Shown: piece after piece, positions 26,690-35,430 of the stretch
How positions within the stretch are numbered: the stretch's first letter is position 1
How the letters are laid out: every line of letters begins with the position of its first letter
NCBI GenBank assembly: GCA_025774615.1
Contig: JALGVQ010000019.1
Location: 1 to 50,018 of the forward strand
Direction: 5' to 3'
Source: a bacterium
Lineage (GTDB): Bacteria; Blakebacterota; Blakebacteria; Blakebacterales; Blakebacteraceae
Length of the DNA stretch: 50,018 nt
Notes under the pieces: generated by a model
Databases searched by the model: none
Told to the model about the DNA's origin: nothing
Seen by the model: the letters and a program-made list of their open reading frames with translations, nothing else
Translations under genes and position numbers: made by a program

Positions 26690-28201
26690 GTGGAACCGCT
26701 TCTGCGGATGGAATCGATCATCAAGGCCTTCTCAGGCGTGCGTGTCCTGCACGGCGTCGAATTCGAAGTTCTGCCGGGGGAAGTGATGGCCCTCGTAGGA
26801 GAGAACGGGGCGGGGAAGTCCACCCTGATGAAGATCGTGGCCGGTGTTCATCAAGAGTGGCAGGGGGACCTTCATTTCGACGGCGAGCAGGTCAGGTTTC
26901 CTGCTACCCGGGCCGCCGAGGAAGCCGGCATCGCTATCATCTACCAGGAATTGAACCTGGTGCCCGGTCTCACCGTGGCCGAGAACATGTTCCTCGGCCG
27001 GGAGCCGACCCGATTCGGCGGTGTCATCGACTACGCAGCCATGAACCGGATGGCGCGTGAGATCATGGACTCGCTCCATTTCGACGATCCGGTGACGATC
27101 CCGGTTTCGGAACTCCGTATCGGCGGCCAGCAGCTCGTGGAGATCGGCAAGGCGCTCTCACTCGATGCCCGCCTGCTGGTGATGGATGAACCGACCTCGG
27201 CCCTGACCGGGGCGGAGGCTGAAATCCTCTTCACGGTTGTTCGAAAACTGCGTTCAGATGGGGTCTCGATCGTCTATATCTCGCACCGTCTCGATGAACT
27301 CTACCAGATAGCCGATCGGGTGACGGTCATGCGCGACGGCAGAACGGTCGGCGTTATGAACGCGGAGGATATATCCCGCCGGGAACTGATCAGCCTGATG
27401 GTCGGACGTGATTTCGAACAATTCTTTGTCAGGGAGGGGGAACCGGACGAGGATGTCGTGTTCAGGGTGCGCAATCTCACACGGGTGAACGAGGTGCCTG
27501 GCAGGCGTGCTCTGCTTGATGACATCTCCTTCGAAGTACGTCGGGGCGAGCAGTTCGGTATCGCCGGACTACTCGGCTCGGGGCGGACAGAACTGCTGGA
27601 GGCGCTGTTCGGCGTGGCTGCCCGCGACACGCGTGGAAGAGTGGAACTTGAGGGGGTGGAACTGGATCTCTCCAATCCGCGCCAGGCGATCGAGGCCGGG
27701 ATCGCGCTGCTCACGGAGGACCGGAAGGGCAACGGGCTCGTGCTTAGCATGAATGTCGAACAGAATCTGACCCTGGCCGCCCTGAAGGAACTCCTCCACC
27801 TCTGCATGATATCTCCCGGGAAGGAACGGGCTCTGGCAGAGGAGTATGTGGACCGGCTGTCGATCGATGTGGCCGACCTCGGCAATCCGATCGAATCTCT
27901 CTCGGGCGGCAATCAGCAGAAAGTGCTTCTCGCCAAGTGGTTGGCAACCCGTCCGAGGGTGCTCCTGCTCGACGAACCGACCAGGGGTGTCGACGTCGGC
28001 GCCAAGCACGAACTCTACATCTACCTTTCGAAGCTGGCTGAAGAAGGGGTCTCGATCATCATGACATCATCCGAACTTCCGGAACTCCTCTCGATCTGCG
28101 ATCGGATCATGGTATTGAGGGAAGGTCGGGTTTCGGCTCTCTTCGACCATGAGGAAGCGACCCAGGAGAAGATCCTGCACGCCGCGGCGCCAGCGGCATG
28201 A
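26690..28201 (+). CDS. Sugar ABC importer, double ATPase (RbsA/AraG type)
   Basis: 503 residues with two ATPase domains. Domain 1: Walker A GENGAGKST, signature LRIGGQQLVEIGKAL, Walker B LLVMDEPTSAL. Domain 2: degenerate Walker A (AGLLGSGRTELL) but full signature LSGGNQQKV and LLLDEPTRGVD. This is the standard layout of CUT2 importers for monosaccharides. GTG at 26690 is chosen because the family begins with EPLLxMxxIxKxFxGV and the site is 7 bp behind the isomerase stop. The stop overlaps the permease start (ATGA). Confidence 0.9.
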   Translation: MEPLLRMESIIKAFSGVRVLHGVEFEVLPGEVMALVGENGAGKSTLMKIVAGVHQEWQGDLHFDGEQVRFPATRAAEEAGIAIIYQELNLVPGLTVAENMFLGREPTRFGGVIDYAAMNRMAREIMDSLHFDDPVTIPVSELRIGGQQLVEIGKALSLDARLLVMDEPTSALTGAEAEILFTVVRKLRSDGVSIVYISHRLDELYQIADRVTVMRDGRTVGVMNAEDISRRELISLMVGRDFEQFFVREGEPDEDVVFRVRNLTRVNEVPGRRALLDDISFEVRRGEQFGIAGLLGSGRTELLEALFGVAARDTRGRVELEGVELDLSNPRQAIEAGIALLTEDRKGNGLVLSMNVEQNLTLAALKELLHLCMISPGKERALAEEYVDRLSIDVADLGNPIESLSGGNQQKVLLAKWLATRPRVLLLDEPTRGVDVGAKHELYIYLSKLAEEGVSIIMTSSELPELLSICDRIMVLREGRVSALFDHEEATQEKILHAAAPAA

Positions 28202-29412
28202 ACCGGAGAACGATGAACGGGCTCGACGAACAGATGACCGGCACGACATCAACCGCACGCGGGCTGGCCCGCCGCCTCGGTCCCTTCCTCGGTCTGATCG
28301 GGATCCTCCTTGCCGGGGTTGTCCTTAACGGTCAGACCTTCCTCAGTCTCTACAACCAGCTGAATGTGCTCGGTCGGGTATCGATCATCGCCCTGCCGGC
28401 GATCGGTATGACACTGGTCATCATCTCGGCCGGTATCGATCTCTCTGTCGGTAGCCTGCTCTCCCTCTCAACGGTTGCCTGTGCCATGCTCCTCATGGAG
28501 CGGGAGTGGACCCGCGCTACCTCGATCACAGTGCCCCTCTTCATCCTGTTCGCGCTCATGGTGGGTTACTTTATCGGCAGAGGTATCCTCATCCACAAAG
28601 GCCACGATCGGAAACGGGCCGACATTGTCGGTCTGATCGCAGGGCTCCTGATGGCGGTAGCTGTCGGATTGTGGAGCAGTGCGCAGGTGGCACATGGTTT
28701 CAGCACCATCGCGGTCCTGCTGATCATCCCGATCCTGGGATTATTCCTCGGGGCTTTCAACGGTGTGATCATCGCGAAAGGGAGGATCCAGCCCTTCATC
28801 GTGACGCTGGGGATGATGAGTGCGGCCATGGGACTGGCGAAATTCATCGCCGGCAGGGGTGGGCAGATCCACCCGATCTACTACCAGTCAGCCGGGTACA
28901 GCGCTGAAGGAACCGTCAACATCGCCCCTCAGAGCTTCGACTTTCTGAGTAGCCAGGTGGTGATCCACTTCACACTGACCAGACTCCGTTTCGGGCGGCA
29001 CATCTATGCCATAGGCGGCAATGAGGAGACAGCTCGGCTCTCAGGCGTGAACGTCGACCGGGTGAAGATGATGGTCTACGGGATCTGCGGGAGTCTCTCG
29101 GCACTGGCCGGAGTGCTCTATTGTGCCTCCTACAGCCAGGGGAAGCCGGACGCGGGCGCCACCTGGGAACTCGACGCCATCGCTGCGGTTGTGATCGGCG
29201 GCACCAGCCTGATGGGTGGCAGGGGGACGGTGATCGGGACGATGGTAGGGGTTCTCATACTCGGATACCTGGGGAATATCCTGAACCTCCAGGAAGTACC
29301 GAGTGAAGTGCAGGACATCCTGAAGGGTGTGATCATCATCGGTGCTGTCCTCCTCCAGGAGGGTACGCTCCTCTGGTGGTTGCGGGGCATCAAGCGGAAG
29401 AGGATCAGTTAG
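28198..29412 (+). CDS. Sugar ABC importer permease (RbsC type), atypical length
   Basis: 404 residues, against ~320 usual. AGIDLSVGSLLSLS, FGRHIYAIGGNEETARLSG and LDAIAAVVIGGTSLMGG identify a CUT2 permease. Two departures stand out. About 70 extra residues (101-170) between family segments add one or two membrane helices around a charged loop (IHKGHDRKRAD). Around residues 250-262 the helix normally found before the FGRH motif is reduced to SSQVVIHFTLTRL, so a membrane segment seems shortened by a dozen or more residues. The frame is intact. It starts inside the ATPase stop and precedes the binding protein. Confidence 0.85.
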   Translation: MNRRTMNGLDEQMTGTTSTARGLARRLGPFLGLIGILLAGVVLNGQTFLSLYNQLNVLGRVSIIALPAIGMTLVIISAGIDLSVGSLLSLSTVACAMLLMEREWTRATSITVPLFILFALMVGYFIGRGILIHKGHDRKRADIVGLIAGLLMAVAVGLWSSAQVAHGFSTIAVLLIIPILGLFLGAFNGVIIAKGRIQPFIVTLGMMSAAMGLAKFIAGRGGQIHPIYYQSAGYSAEGTVNIAPQSFDFLSSQVVIHFTLTRLRFGRHIYAIGGNEETARLSGVNVDRVKMMVYGICGSLSALAGVLYCASYSQGKPDAGATWELDAIAAVVIGGTSLMGGRGTVIGTMVGVLILGYLGNILNLQEVPSEVQDILKGVIIIGAVLLQEGTLLWWLRGIKRKRIS

Positions 29413-29457
29413 AGAGGCCGGTATCCGGCACGGACGAATTCCCGGGAGGGATACAGT

Positions 29458-30468
29458 ATGGAGCAGAAAATGCACGACCGGATCGGAGCCATCCACACCA
29501 GACGATATCTGTTGTCCGCACTGACGATTCTCCTGCTGTTGCCGGTCGTGATGACCGGGTGCGCGAAGTCGGCGGATGAGGGAACGTGGGTTATCGGCTT
29601 CTCGCAGGTGACGGTGAAGGAGCCGTGGCGGGTGGTCTTCAACGAGAACCTGAGGGCGAAGGCGCTCGAGTACGGTGATGCGGTCGATCTGATCGTGCTC
29701 GATGCCGATGACAGGACCGAGAACCAGGTCGAACATATCCAGATCTTCATATCACGGCAGGTGGACGCAATCCTGATCTCTCCGAAGGAAGCCTCAGGAT
29801 GCTCGCGCGCGATCCAGGAGGCCACTGAAGCGGGAATCCCGGTGATCGTGCTCGACCGTGACACGACCTGGAAGGGATACGCGGCGTTCATCGGGGCGAG
29901 CAATCTGGTCATCGGTCGTGCCGCAGGGACGTATGCGGTCCAGCAACTGGGTGGTGCCGGGTCGGCTGAAGGGAAGATCTACGAGATCTGCGGTGCGCTG
30001 GCTTCGACACCGGCCCAGGAGAGACGCGACGGATTTCACGAGGTCGTCGGTCAGGAGCCGGGGGTAGTGATTCTGGGCGGTCTCGACGGCGACTGGAAGC
30101 TCGATCAGGGCAAGGCCATCGCACAGGACGCTCTCCAGATCCACCGGGATATAGACATCATCTACGCGCACAACGATCCGATGGCATACGGAGCATACCA
30201 GGCCGCGCGTGAGATGGGTGTCGCCGACCGGATCAGGTTCCTCGGTATCGACGGTCTGCCCGAGGAGGGGGCCGTGTGGGTCCGGAACGGGATACTGGCA
30301 GCGACCTTCCTCTACTCGACTCCGGGAGAAGCAGGGCTCGAAATCGCCATCGATATTCTCGAGGGGCGCCGTGAGATCACGCCCGGCGAGCGGATCACCC
30401 TTCCGACCGCGACCATCACCGCGGAGAACGTCACGGAATTCCTGAAGCAGGATGATCCACGCCCGTGA
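29458..30468 (+). CDS. Sugar ABC importer periplasmic binding lipoprotein (RbsB type)
   Basis: 336 residues. A hydrophobic leader ends in the lipobox VMTGC, so the protein is a lipid-anchored periplasmic binding protein. The body follows the type I fold: WVIGFSQVTVKEPWRVVF, QVDAILISPKEASG, IPVIVLDRD and IIYAHNDPMAYGAYQAA are the usual hinge and ligand-binding segments of ribose/galactose-type receptors. GGGAGG precedes the ATG. Last gene of the isomerase-ATPase-permease-receptor operon. Sugar specificity is not readable. Confidence 0.9.
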   Translation: MEQKMHDRIGAIHTRRYLLSALTILLLLPVVMTGCAKSADEGTWVIGFSQVTVKEPWRVVFNENLRAKALEYGDAVDLIVLDADDRTENQVEHIQIFISRQVDAILISPKEASGCSRAIQEATEAGIPVIVLDRDTTWKGYAAFIGASNLVIGRAAGTYAVQQLGGAGSAEGKIYEICGALASTPAQERRDGFHEVVGQEPGVVILGGLDGDWKLDQGKAIAQDALQIHRDIDIIYAHNDPMAYGAYQAAREMGVADRIRFLGIDGLPEEGAVWVRNGILAATFLYSTPGEAGLEIAIDILEGRREITPGERITLPTATITAENVTEFLKQDDPRP

Positions 30469-30487
30469 TCTGAACGGGATCACGGGC
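30461..30487. terminator. Hairpin between converging genes
   Basis: GCCCGTGATC (30461-30470) pairs perfectly with GATCACGGGC (30478-30487) over a 7-base loop. The stem contains the TGA stop of the binding-protein gene. No T-run follows on either strand. It lies between the ABC operon (+) and the GH172 gene (-) and may end or protect both transcripts. Confidence 0.5.
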
Positions 30488-30507
30488 TGATCAGCCGGCC
30501 GGACAGA

Positions 30508-31668
30508 TCACTTCGCGATCGCAAGAGCCTCCCGAGAGGGCAGAGTCGGGAAGGGCGCGTGCGGTTCCGCCTGGTACCAGAACGCCACCGATGAAATGTC
30601 ATCCTGAAGATGCAGATACCGTCCTTCACTCTTCCAGCCAAGAGCCTGCATCGTCACCCTGAGATCCTTCTCGAAACGTACTGGATCCATGATGTGCCAC
30701 CGGTAGAGACCGAAGCGGGGTGGCGTGTTCCGCTCCTCGTTCGGTCTGAGGACCTGCGGCATGCCGGCATAGGGGGTGCTGAACTCCATGTAATCCCGGG
30801 TCCTCGGATTCGAGAATCCGTATGAGCCACAGAAGTAGTCCTCGGTGCCCGTACCGCAGATGGTGGGAAACTCTCCGTCTCCATCCATGAAGAACTTGAT
30901 CTCACCCTCACCCCACCAGCCGGGACTGTTTGCCCCCCAGCACATGTAGGTGCCGACGTACTGCCCCTGACCACTGACACCCTCAAGGATGGTGAAATCC
31001 TCCATGTCAGGCAGGGGATTGGAGCGACGGAACTGGGCATGGAAGTATCCGGCGTCACGGGGAATCTCTGTCAGGGTGTAGTCGATCTGGTAATAGAGGG
31101 TCATGCCCCGTTCGTCGATGTTCTCCATGGTGACCCGGCACGACCCTCTGAAGGGCATCGTCCAGTAGCAGTTGAAACCACTGCCGGGATTGACGCAGAC
31201 GGCCAGTGAATTCACGTGCGCGAACTCGCCCCATCCGTTGGCGAAGAAATCGCCCACCGGGACCTCGATCGACGCTTCGTTCTCACCGTCCCAGTAGAAG
31301 CGGAGGATCGAGTGCCGCCAGTTACCGGTCGGGGTCATCCAGATATGCTGGATCGCTCCCGGTCCATCGATCTCGGCAAGGGTGAAGGTCTCCCCGGCGG
31401 AGATACGCACCGAGGGCGAGACTTTCCAGCCCTGTCCCAGTTCGCGGGCGGCATTGGCACCGGTGCCCTCAGTTGCCATCCCGGCCATTCCCTTCTCACC
31501 GGTGAAGCTCTCGGGGCTGATCGAACGAGTCTTCGCGTCGCTCAGGAGCGGGAGGGTGGAGAGGCTCATCTCGAGCCCGTCGAAGTCTTCCCGGTCGGCG
31601 CAGCCAGAAAGGGGCGCGACGCACATCCCGAACAGCGCTATTGCGGTGACAGCCTTCAGCATCAACAT
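30508..31668 (-). CDS. DUF2961 (GH172-type) lipoprotein
   Basis: 386 residues. The leader ends in the lipobox PLSGC, predicting a membrane-anchored protein. The DUF2961 core is compact: FTLAEIDGPGAIQHIWM, SIEVPVGDFFANG, PGWWGEGEIKFFMDGD and CGTGTEDYFCGSYGF, which hold the conserved acidic pair. The closing RFGLYRWHIMDPVRFEKDLR is also typical. GH172 members hydrolyse or rearrange alpha-D-fructofuranosides and alpha-D-arabinofuranosides. AGGAG sits 8 bp before the ATG at 31668. It is the last gene of a minus-strand group with the (alpha/alpha)6 lipoprotein and flavin reductase, and it converges with the isomerase/ABC operon. No extra binding domain, unlike its paralogue at 21624. Confidence 0.85.
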   Translation of the reverse strand: MLMLKAVTAIALFGMCVAPLSGCADREDFDGLEMSLSTLPLLSDAKTRSISPESFTGEKGMAGMATEGTGANAARELGQGWKVSPSVRISAGETFTLAEIDGPGAIQHIWMTPTGNWRHSILRFYWDGENEASIEVPVGDFFANGWGEFAHVNSLAVCVNPGSGFNCYWTMPFRGSCRVTMENIDERGMTLYYQIDYTLTEIPRDAGYFHAQFRRSNPLPDMEDFTILEGVSGQGQYVGTYMCWGANSPGWWGEGEIKFFMDGDGEFPTICGTGTEDYFCGSYGFSNPRTRDYMEFSTPYAGMPQVLRPNEERNTPPRFGLYRWHIMDPVRFEKDLRVTMQALGWKSEGRYLHLQDDISSVAFWYQAEPHAPFPTLPSREALAIAK

Positions 31669-31732
31669 GGCACGGTCTCCTGTTTTGTGGATCGATACCT
31701 CAATGTCAGTTTCTGGACGGCTGGTCTGGATA

Positions 31733-34072
31733 TCATCGGGTCCGTTCTTCCCTCGGCCGGACAGGTGGTCGGATGACTATCCTGTCGACCAGGGTGACTT
31801 TCTCTTCCGAACCATCTTCGTAGACGATCCGGATGGTCCGCGGCGTGCCAGTTTCATTAACGAGTACCCAGCGTCGACCTCTTTTCCGGACCTCTACCCG
31901 ATCGATCCCGAAGGCCTGATCGCGGTCGCGGTCGATGTAGACATGGCCCCAGTGATCGAGGATACGCATTGCTGCTTCGGCAGCGGCCCCATTGCCCCAG
32001 TCGTAGATGGTGAAGACTCCCATTCCCTCACCTTCGGGGGAGGTGCGGCCGCCGTGGCCGTAGTTCTCCATGGTGAAGCCGTAGTCTTCCGGCCCGAACC
32101 AGGGGTAGACCTTTTCCCACATCTCCCGCACGATCGGATTCTCGGGGCAATACATCATGATGAAGCCCGACTTCAATGCCGCGATGCCGCGCTCGAAGCA
32201 GGCAGGATCGCCGGTCCAGCGATAGTAGTCGAGGAAGAGTTCGGCGAAGAGTGTTTCACGCGAGTCATTCCACTCCCCGTCGGCATTCATCACCCCAAAT
32301 CCACCCAGTGCGGGCACATGGATGAAGGGGGGCTGCCAGACCTGCTGGGCCATGGAGAGTTCATCCAGGGTACGCCACCCGAAGCCGAGGTAGTGCTGGC
32401 TGCCGGTCACGCGCCATGCCTGCAGGAGCGCTTCGGCTGTCCAGAACATCGACAGGGTGTTCTGCTTGTGCATGGCATTGCGATCGATCTTCCGATCGAG
32501 GTACATATCACGACCCCAGCCGCAGCACGACCAGTAGGTCTCGTAATCGAGCCAGTTGCCCTCAGGGACGATCTCGGCAAGCACAGCATCCATGGCCCTG
32601 AGCGCGGCCTCGCGGTAGCGGGATTCGCCGGTCACCCCGGCCAGTTCGAGCAGGAAGGTCACGCTCATGCTTGTCTCGGGGGTACGGTTCATGACCGGGC
32701 CAGGTGCGTGGGTCTCCGGATGGAGCCAGCCCGGGAAGAATCCCTCTTCGCCCTGAAGGGTGAGCAGGCGGTCGCCCCAGGCGCGGGCGTAGTCGACCAG
32801 GCGCTCATCGCTCTCCAGTTCCAGGTGCCAGCGGAGCATGAGCAGGGCGGTCCAGCTGGCATCCAGGACATGGTACCAGTCGTCAGAGATGCCGTGATCG
32901 CGGGGAGAGCGGTTCGAATTGGTCCAGACAGCCTCATCCCAGTCCAGCGGACGACGATACTGCTCCCCGTCGATCTCCACCGTCTCATTGGGAGTGCGTA
33001 TCACGGCGGGGAACACACCGTCCGTCATCGGCGCTGCCAGGGCCAGTTCCTTCGTGAGCCGTGCTTTGCGCAGCAACTCCTCATCGCCGATGTCCCGCGC
33101 ATATCGATAGAGCCCCGATGCGCTGCGCAGAGACGAGAACCAGGTCTGGTTCCAGATCGAGAGGAATTCCCGCTGGTACCACACACCCGGGTAGTTGGGC
33201 GACTGGGAGATGTTGACGATGAACTGCGGAGCGCCCACCCGCACGCCACCCAGATCGAACTCCTGCCAGACGAAATCACCCCATGATTCGAAGGCCCAGT
33301 CGTATGTGTGCTGCGTATAGGTCTCAAGCGATGCCTGGACCGGTTCCCCTGCGACCAGGAGGGGGCTCCCCCAGCGTCCCCACAGGAAGGATGTCACCGG
33401 CGACCAGGGATTTCGCACTCCCCACTGGTCCTTCCAGACACGGATGAAGAAAGAGAGCTCCACCTCACCGGCCTCGATAGTCATCCCTGGTGCCTTCGTG
33501 TAGAGAACGTGGACGGGGATGTCGGTCAGGGTCATGCCGAGCCACAGCTGCCGGGCAGGAGCGTCCAGATCGAGGAACCAGGGATTGCCTGGCCGATCTC
33601 CGACCAGGTCCAGGTCGGGAACGATGGCCAGGCTGAGGTGATCCTGCTGGACGATCAGGGCGGGGGAGCGGAAGACGTGCTGCGCGATCACGTATCCCTC
33701 TTCCGGGGCGAGATGAGGCGCCCACCAGAAATCGGGTTCCATGGAGAGATCGAACATCACGGAGAGTTCGTCCTGGGTTATCTCGTGAGGGACCTCCCAC
33801 CGCATGCTCACCTGCTGCCAGCCCTCTTCTACCGCCCGGACCGACACCCGGGGCAGACCGATTCCGGCCAGTTCGGGAAGCTGAAAGTCCATGCACGCTT
33901 CCTCGTTGAGGGTCACCCGGTAACCTGAAACGGTTCGCGTGATGGACATCTCATCATCGGGCCCCGTCCGGGAAGTGGTTCCATCCCGGCTGCAGCCTCC
34001 GCAGACTCCCATGAAGCCGATAAGCACGACAAAGACGACCAGGTTTATTTTCTTGATGCTCATGACGGTCAT
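31733..34072 (-). CDS. Lipoprotein with (alpha/alpha)6-barrel glycosidase-like domain
   Basis: 779 residues. A hydrophobic leader (INLVVFVVLIGFMGV) is followed by CGGCS, a likely lipid-attachment site. Residues ~40-280 are beta-rich. From ~290 on there are regularly spaced helices with paired aromatics (VWYQREFLSIWNQTWFSS, WYHVLDASWTALLMLRW, WLDYETYWSCCGWGRD), as in six-hairpin glycosidases and lyases. A short beta-rich tail ends the protein. I do not recognise a numbered GH or PL family. Its ATG overlaps the flavin-reductase stop by 4 bp; a second ATG at 34063 is possible. The position before a GH172 gene suggests surface or periplasmic glycan processing. Confidence 0.55.
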   Translation of the reverse strand: MTVMSIKKINLVVFVVLIGFMGVCGGCSRDGTTSRTGPDDEMSITRTVSGYRVTLNEEACMDFQLPELAGIGLPRVSVRAVEEGWQQVSMRWEVPHEITQDELSVMFDLSMEPDFWWAPHLAPEEGYVIAQHVFRSPALIVQQDHLSLAIVPDLDLVGDRPGNPWFLDLDAPARQLWLGMTLTDIPVHVLYTKAPGMTIEAGEVELSFFIRVWKDQWGVRNPWSPVTSFLWGRWGSPLLVAGEPVQASLETYTQHTYDWAFESWGDFVWQEFDLGGVRVGAPQFIVNISQSPNYPGVWYQREFLSIWNQTWFSSLRSASGLYRYARDIGDEELLRKARLTKELALAAPMTDGVFPAVIRTPNETVEIDGEQYRRPLDWDEAVWTNSNRSPRDHGISDDWYHVLDASWTALLMLRWHLELESDERLVDYARAWGDRLLTLQGEEGFFPGWLHPETHAPGPVMNRTPETSMSVTFLLELAGVTGESRYREAALRAMDAVLAEIVPEGNWLDYETYWSCCGWGRDMYLDRKIDRNAMHKQNTLSMFWTAEALLQAWRVTGSQHYLGFGWRTLDELSMAQQVWQPPFIHVPALGGFGVMNADGEWNDSRETLFAELFLDYYRWTGDPACFERGIAALKSGFIMMYCPENPIVREMWEKVYPWFGPEDYGFTMENYGHGGRTSPEGEGMGVFTIYDWGNGAAAEAAMRILDHWGHVYIDRDRDQAFGIDRVEVRKRGRRWVLVNETGTPRTIRIVYEDGSEEKVTLVDRIVIRPPVRPREERTR

Positions 34073-34689
34073 TCTCCGGGGGGCTTATACCTGATCCGCT
34101 CCATCGGGAAGGTCTCGGTGATCCGCAGGTAGGAGTCGAGATGCAGGCGTCCGATCACGTTCATCGTCAGCGGATCGATCCCCTCGGCCCGGTCCCACTC
34201 CAGATCCTCGCGCAGCCAGTAAGCCCTCACTTCTCCCAGGATGAGTGAGGCCGGTGGATCCCCGACCGGTACGATCCGTTCCAGGACACATTCCAGGGCA
34301 GCGGGAGAGCCCGCGATACGCGGTACGCTGACCGTTCCGGAGGGTGCCAGTTCGATCCCGATCTCATCAGGTTCGCTCACCCCGTACGGGTACTCGGTGG
34401 CAGTACGGTTCATCTGTTCCGCCTGTTCCTCACTTACCAGGTTCACGACGAACTCACCTGTTGCGGCAACGTTTCGGGGAGTGTCCTTTTCGCCGTGGCG
34501 ACCCTGCCCGGCGCTTATCGAGATCACGGGCGGTTTACTGCGTACACCGCTGAAGAAGCTGTAAGGCGCGGCGTTCACAACACCGTCGGTACTGATGCTG
34601 GTCACCCAGGCGATGGGGCGGGGGACGATCAGACTGATAAGAAGCCGGTGGGCTTCCAGCCCGGTCAGTCCGGCGGGATCGATGATCAT
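34069..34689 (-). CDS. Flavin reductase-like FMN-binding protein
   Basis: 206 residues of the flavin-reductase-like split-barrel family. SLIVPRPIAWVTSISTDGV, NAAPYSFFSGVRSKPPVI and NVAATGEFVVNLVS are the FMN-binding signatures. Such proteins bind FMN and reduce flavin with NAD(P)H, often for a partner oxygenase, or have undefined roles. GGGAGGT is 10 bp before the ATG at 34689. It is the first gene of the minus-strand trio and is translationally coupled to the next. No oxygenase partner is in the window, so its part in glycan use is unclear. Confidence 0.85.
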   Translation of the reverse strand: MIIDPAGLTGLEAHRLLISLIVPRPIAWVTSISTDGVVNAAPYSFFSGVRSKPPVISISAGQGRHGEKDTPRNVAATGEFVVNLVSEEQAEQMNRTATEYPYGVSEPDEIGIELAPSGTVSVPRIAGSPAALECVLERIVPVGDPPASLILGEVRAYWLREDLEWDRAEGIDPLTMNVIGRLHLDSYLRITETFPMERIRYKPPGE

Positions 34690-34902
34690 CTCGGGGGTAC
34701 CTCCCGGTTGTCCGATGGTGTCGAACGGCAGATCCGCCTGCCGTCAGACCGCACCGGTCAGAAGGATGGCAGGCACTGGGGATCGGAATATCCTGAGTGT
34801 AGACCTGCCGGGTGAGCTTTGCACCAGTTGAAATGGTCCGTGTCGTTCCCCCCTGTACGGTAGAAAAAGCACTGTACCCACTCCACGATCGAGGAGTTGT
34901 CC

Positions 34903-35079
34903 ATGAAGAAGCGCTTAACTCTGGGTCTGATCCTGCTGCCGGTGATCTGGCTGCTGGTCGGACTCTACAATCTCCTGCCCGACCAAGGTCAGGGCTGGGT
35001 CGTCTTCGGTGCGATGGCCGGTATGGGGATGTCACTCGGCTTTCGAGGAGAGTCAGAAGAAGGGGGGATGAGGGAATGA
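34903..35079 (+). CDS. Small membrane protein, 58 aa
   Basis: ATG at 34903 is preceded by GAGGAG at good spacing. The product starts with a Lys/Arg cluster, has one clear membrane helix (about residues 7-25, LGLILLPVIWLLVGLY), a second Gly/Met-rich hydrophobic stretch (30-47) and an acidic tail. I recognise no family. Its stop overlaps the start of the next small gene by 4 bp, so the two are made together. It could be an accessory or immunity-type partner of that peptide; this is inference. Confidence 0.55.
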   Translation: MKKRLTLGLILLPVIWLLVGLYNLLPDQGQGWVVFGAMAGMGMSLGFRGESEEGGMRE

Positions 35080-35318
35080 GGAGCTGCGTATGGGAATGCT
35101 GCAAATACCAGTTCGGCTTCTTCGGGGCCATTGCTGTTATCGGGCTCCTCATGATTGCTCTGGCGGCGCTCACGGTGTCCACTGCTGGAACAGGACTGGC
35201 CGCTCTCATCTCAGCAGCTGTTGCGACTGCGGTTGGCGGCGCTGGTCTTGCCGTGGCCAAGTGTGGAGCCGCTGGTATGGGAGGGACCCTGATCGGCTGC
35301 ATCGCCAGGTGCTTTTAA
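35076..35318 (+). CDS. Small cysteine-rich hydrophobic protein, 80 aa
   Basis: Starts at the ATG overlapping the previous stop (ATGA, 35076). Six cysteines are clustered at both ends (residues 4, 8, 9 and 63, 75, 79), around a very hydrophobic Ala/Gly/Leu-rich core forming two probable helices (14-34 and 40-62). The C-terminus is CIARCF. There is no signal-peptide-like cleavage site or double-glycine leader. Size and composition recall pore-forming peptides or small membrane toxins, but I know no matching family, and no export or modification genes are adjacent. Tight overlap with a membrane partner supports a real two-gene unit. Confidence 0.55.
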   Translation: MRSCVWECCKYQFGFFGAIAVIGLLMIALAALTVSTAGTGLAALISAAVATAVGGAGLAVAKCGAAGMGGTLIGCIARCF

Positions 35319-35430
35319 AGTCTTCTCGGTGAGCCCGGTAGCCGTCTCGACTGACACTGCGAACAAGGGACCGTAAGCCTCATTTTCGTGGCCTGATCTG
35401 AGGAGCGGGCACAACCAGGATGAACCTGAC

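Noticed and set aside
24991-26823. 610-codon open frame on the minus strand
   Set aside because: It is antisense to the isomerase gene, which has clear family motifs and an operon context. The product shows no recognisable domain.
31382-33286. 634-codon open frame on the plus strand
   Set aside because: It is a shadow of the minus-strand GH172 and (alpha/alpha)6 lipoprotein genes, which have lipoboxes and ribosome sites. The shadow has neither.
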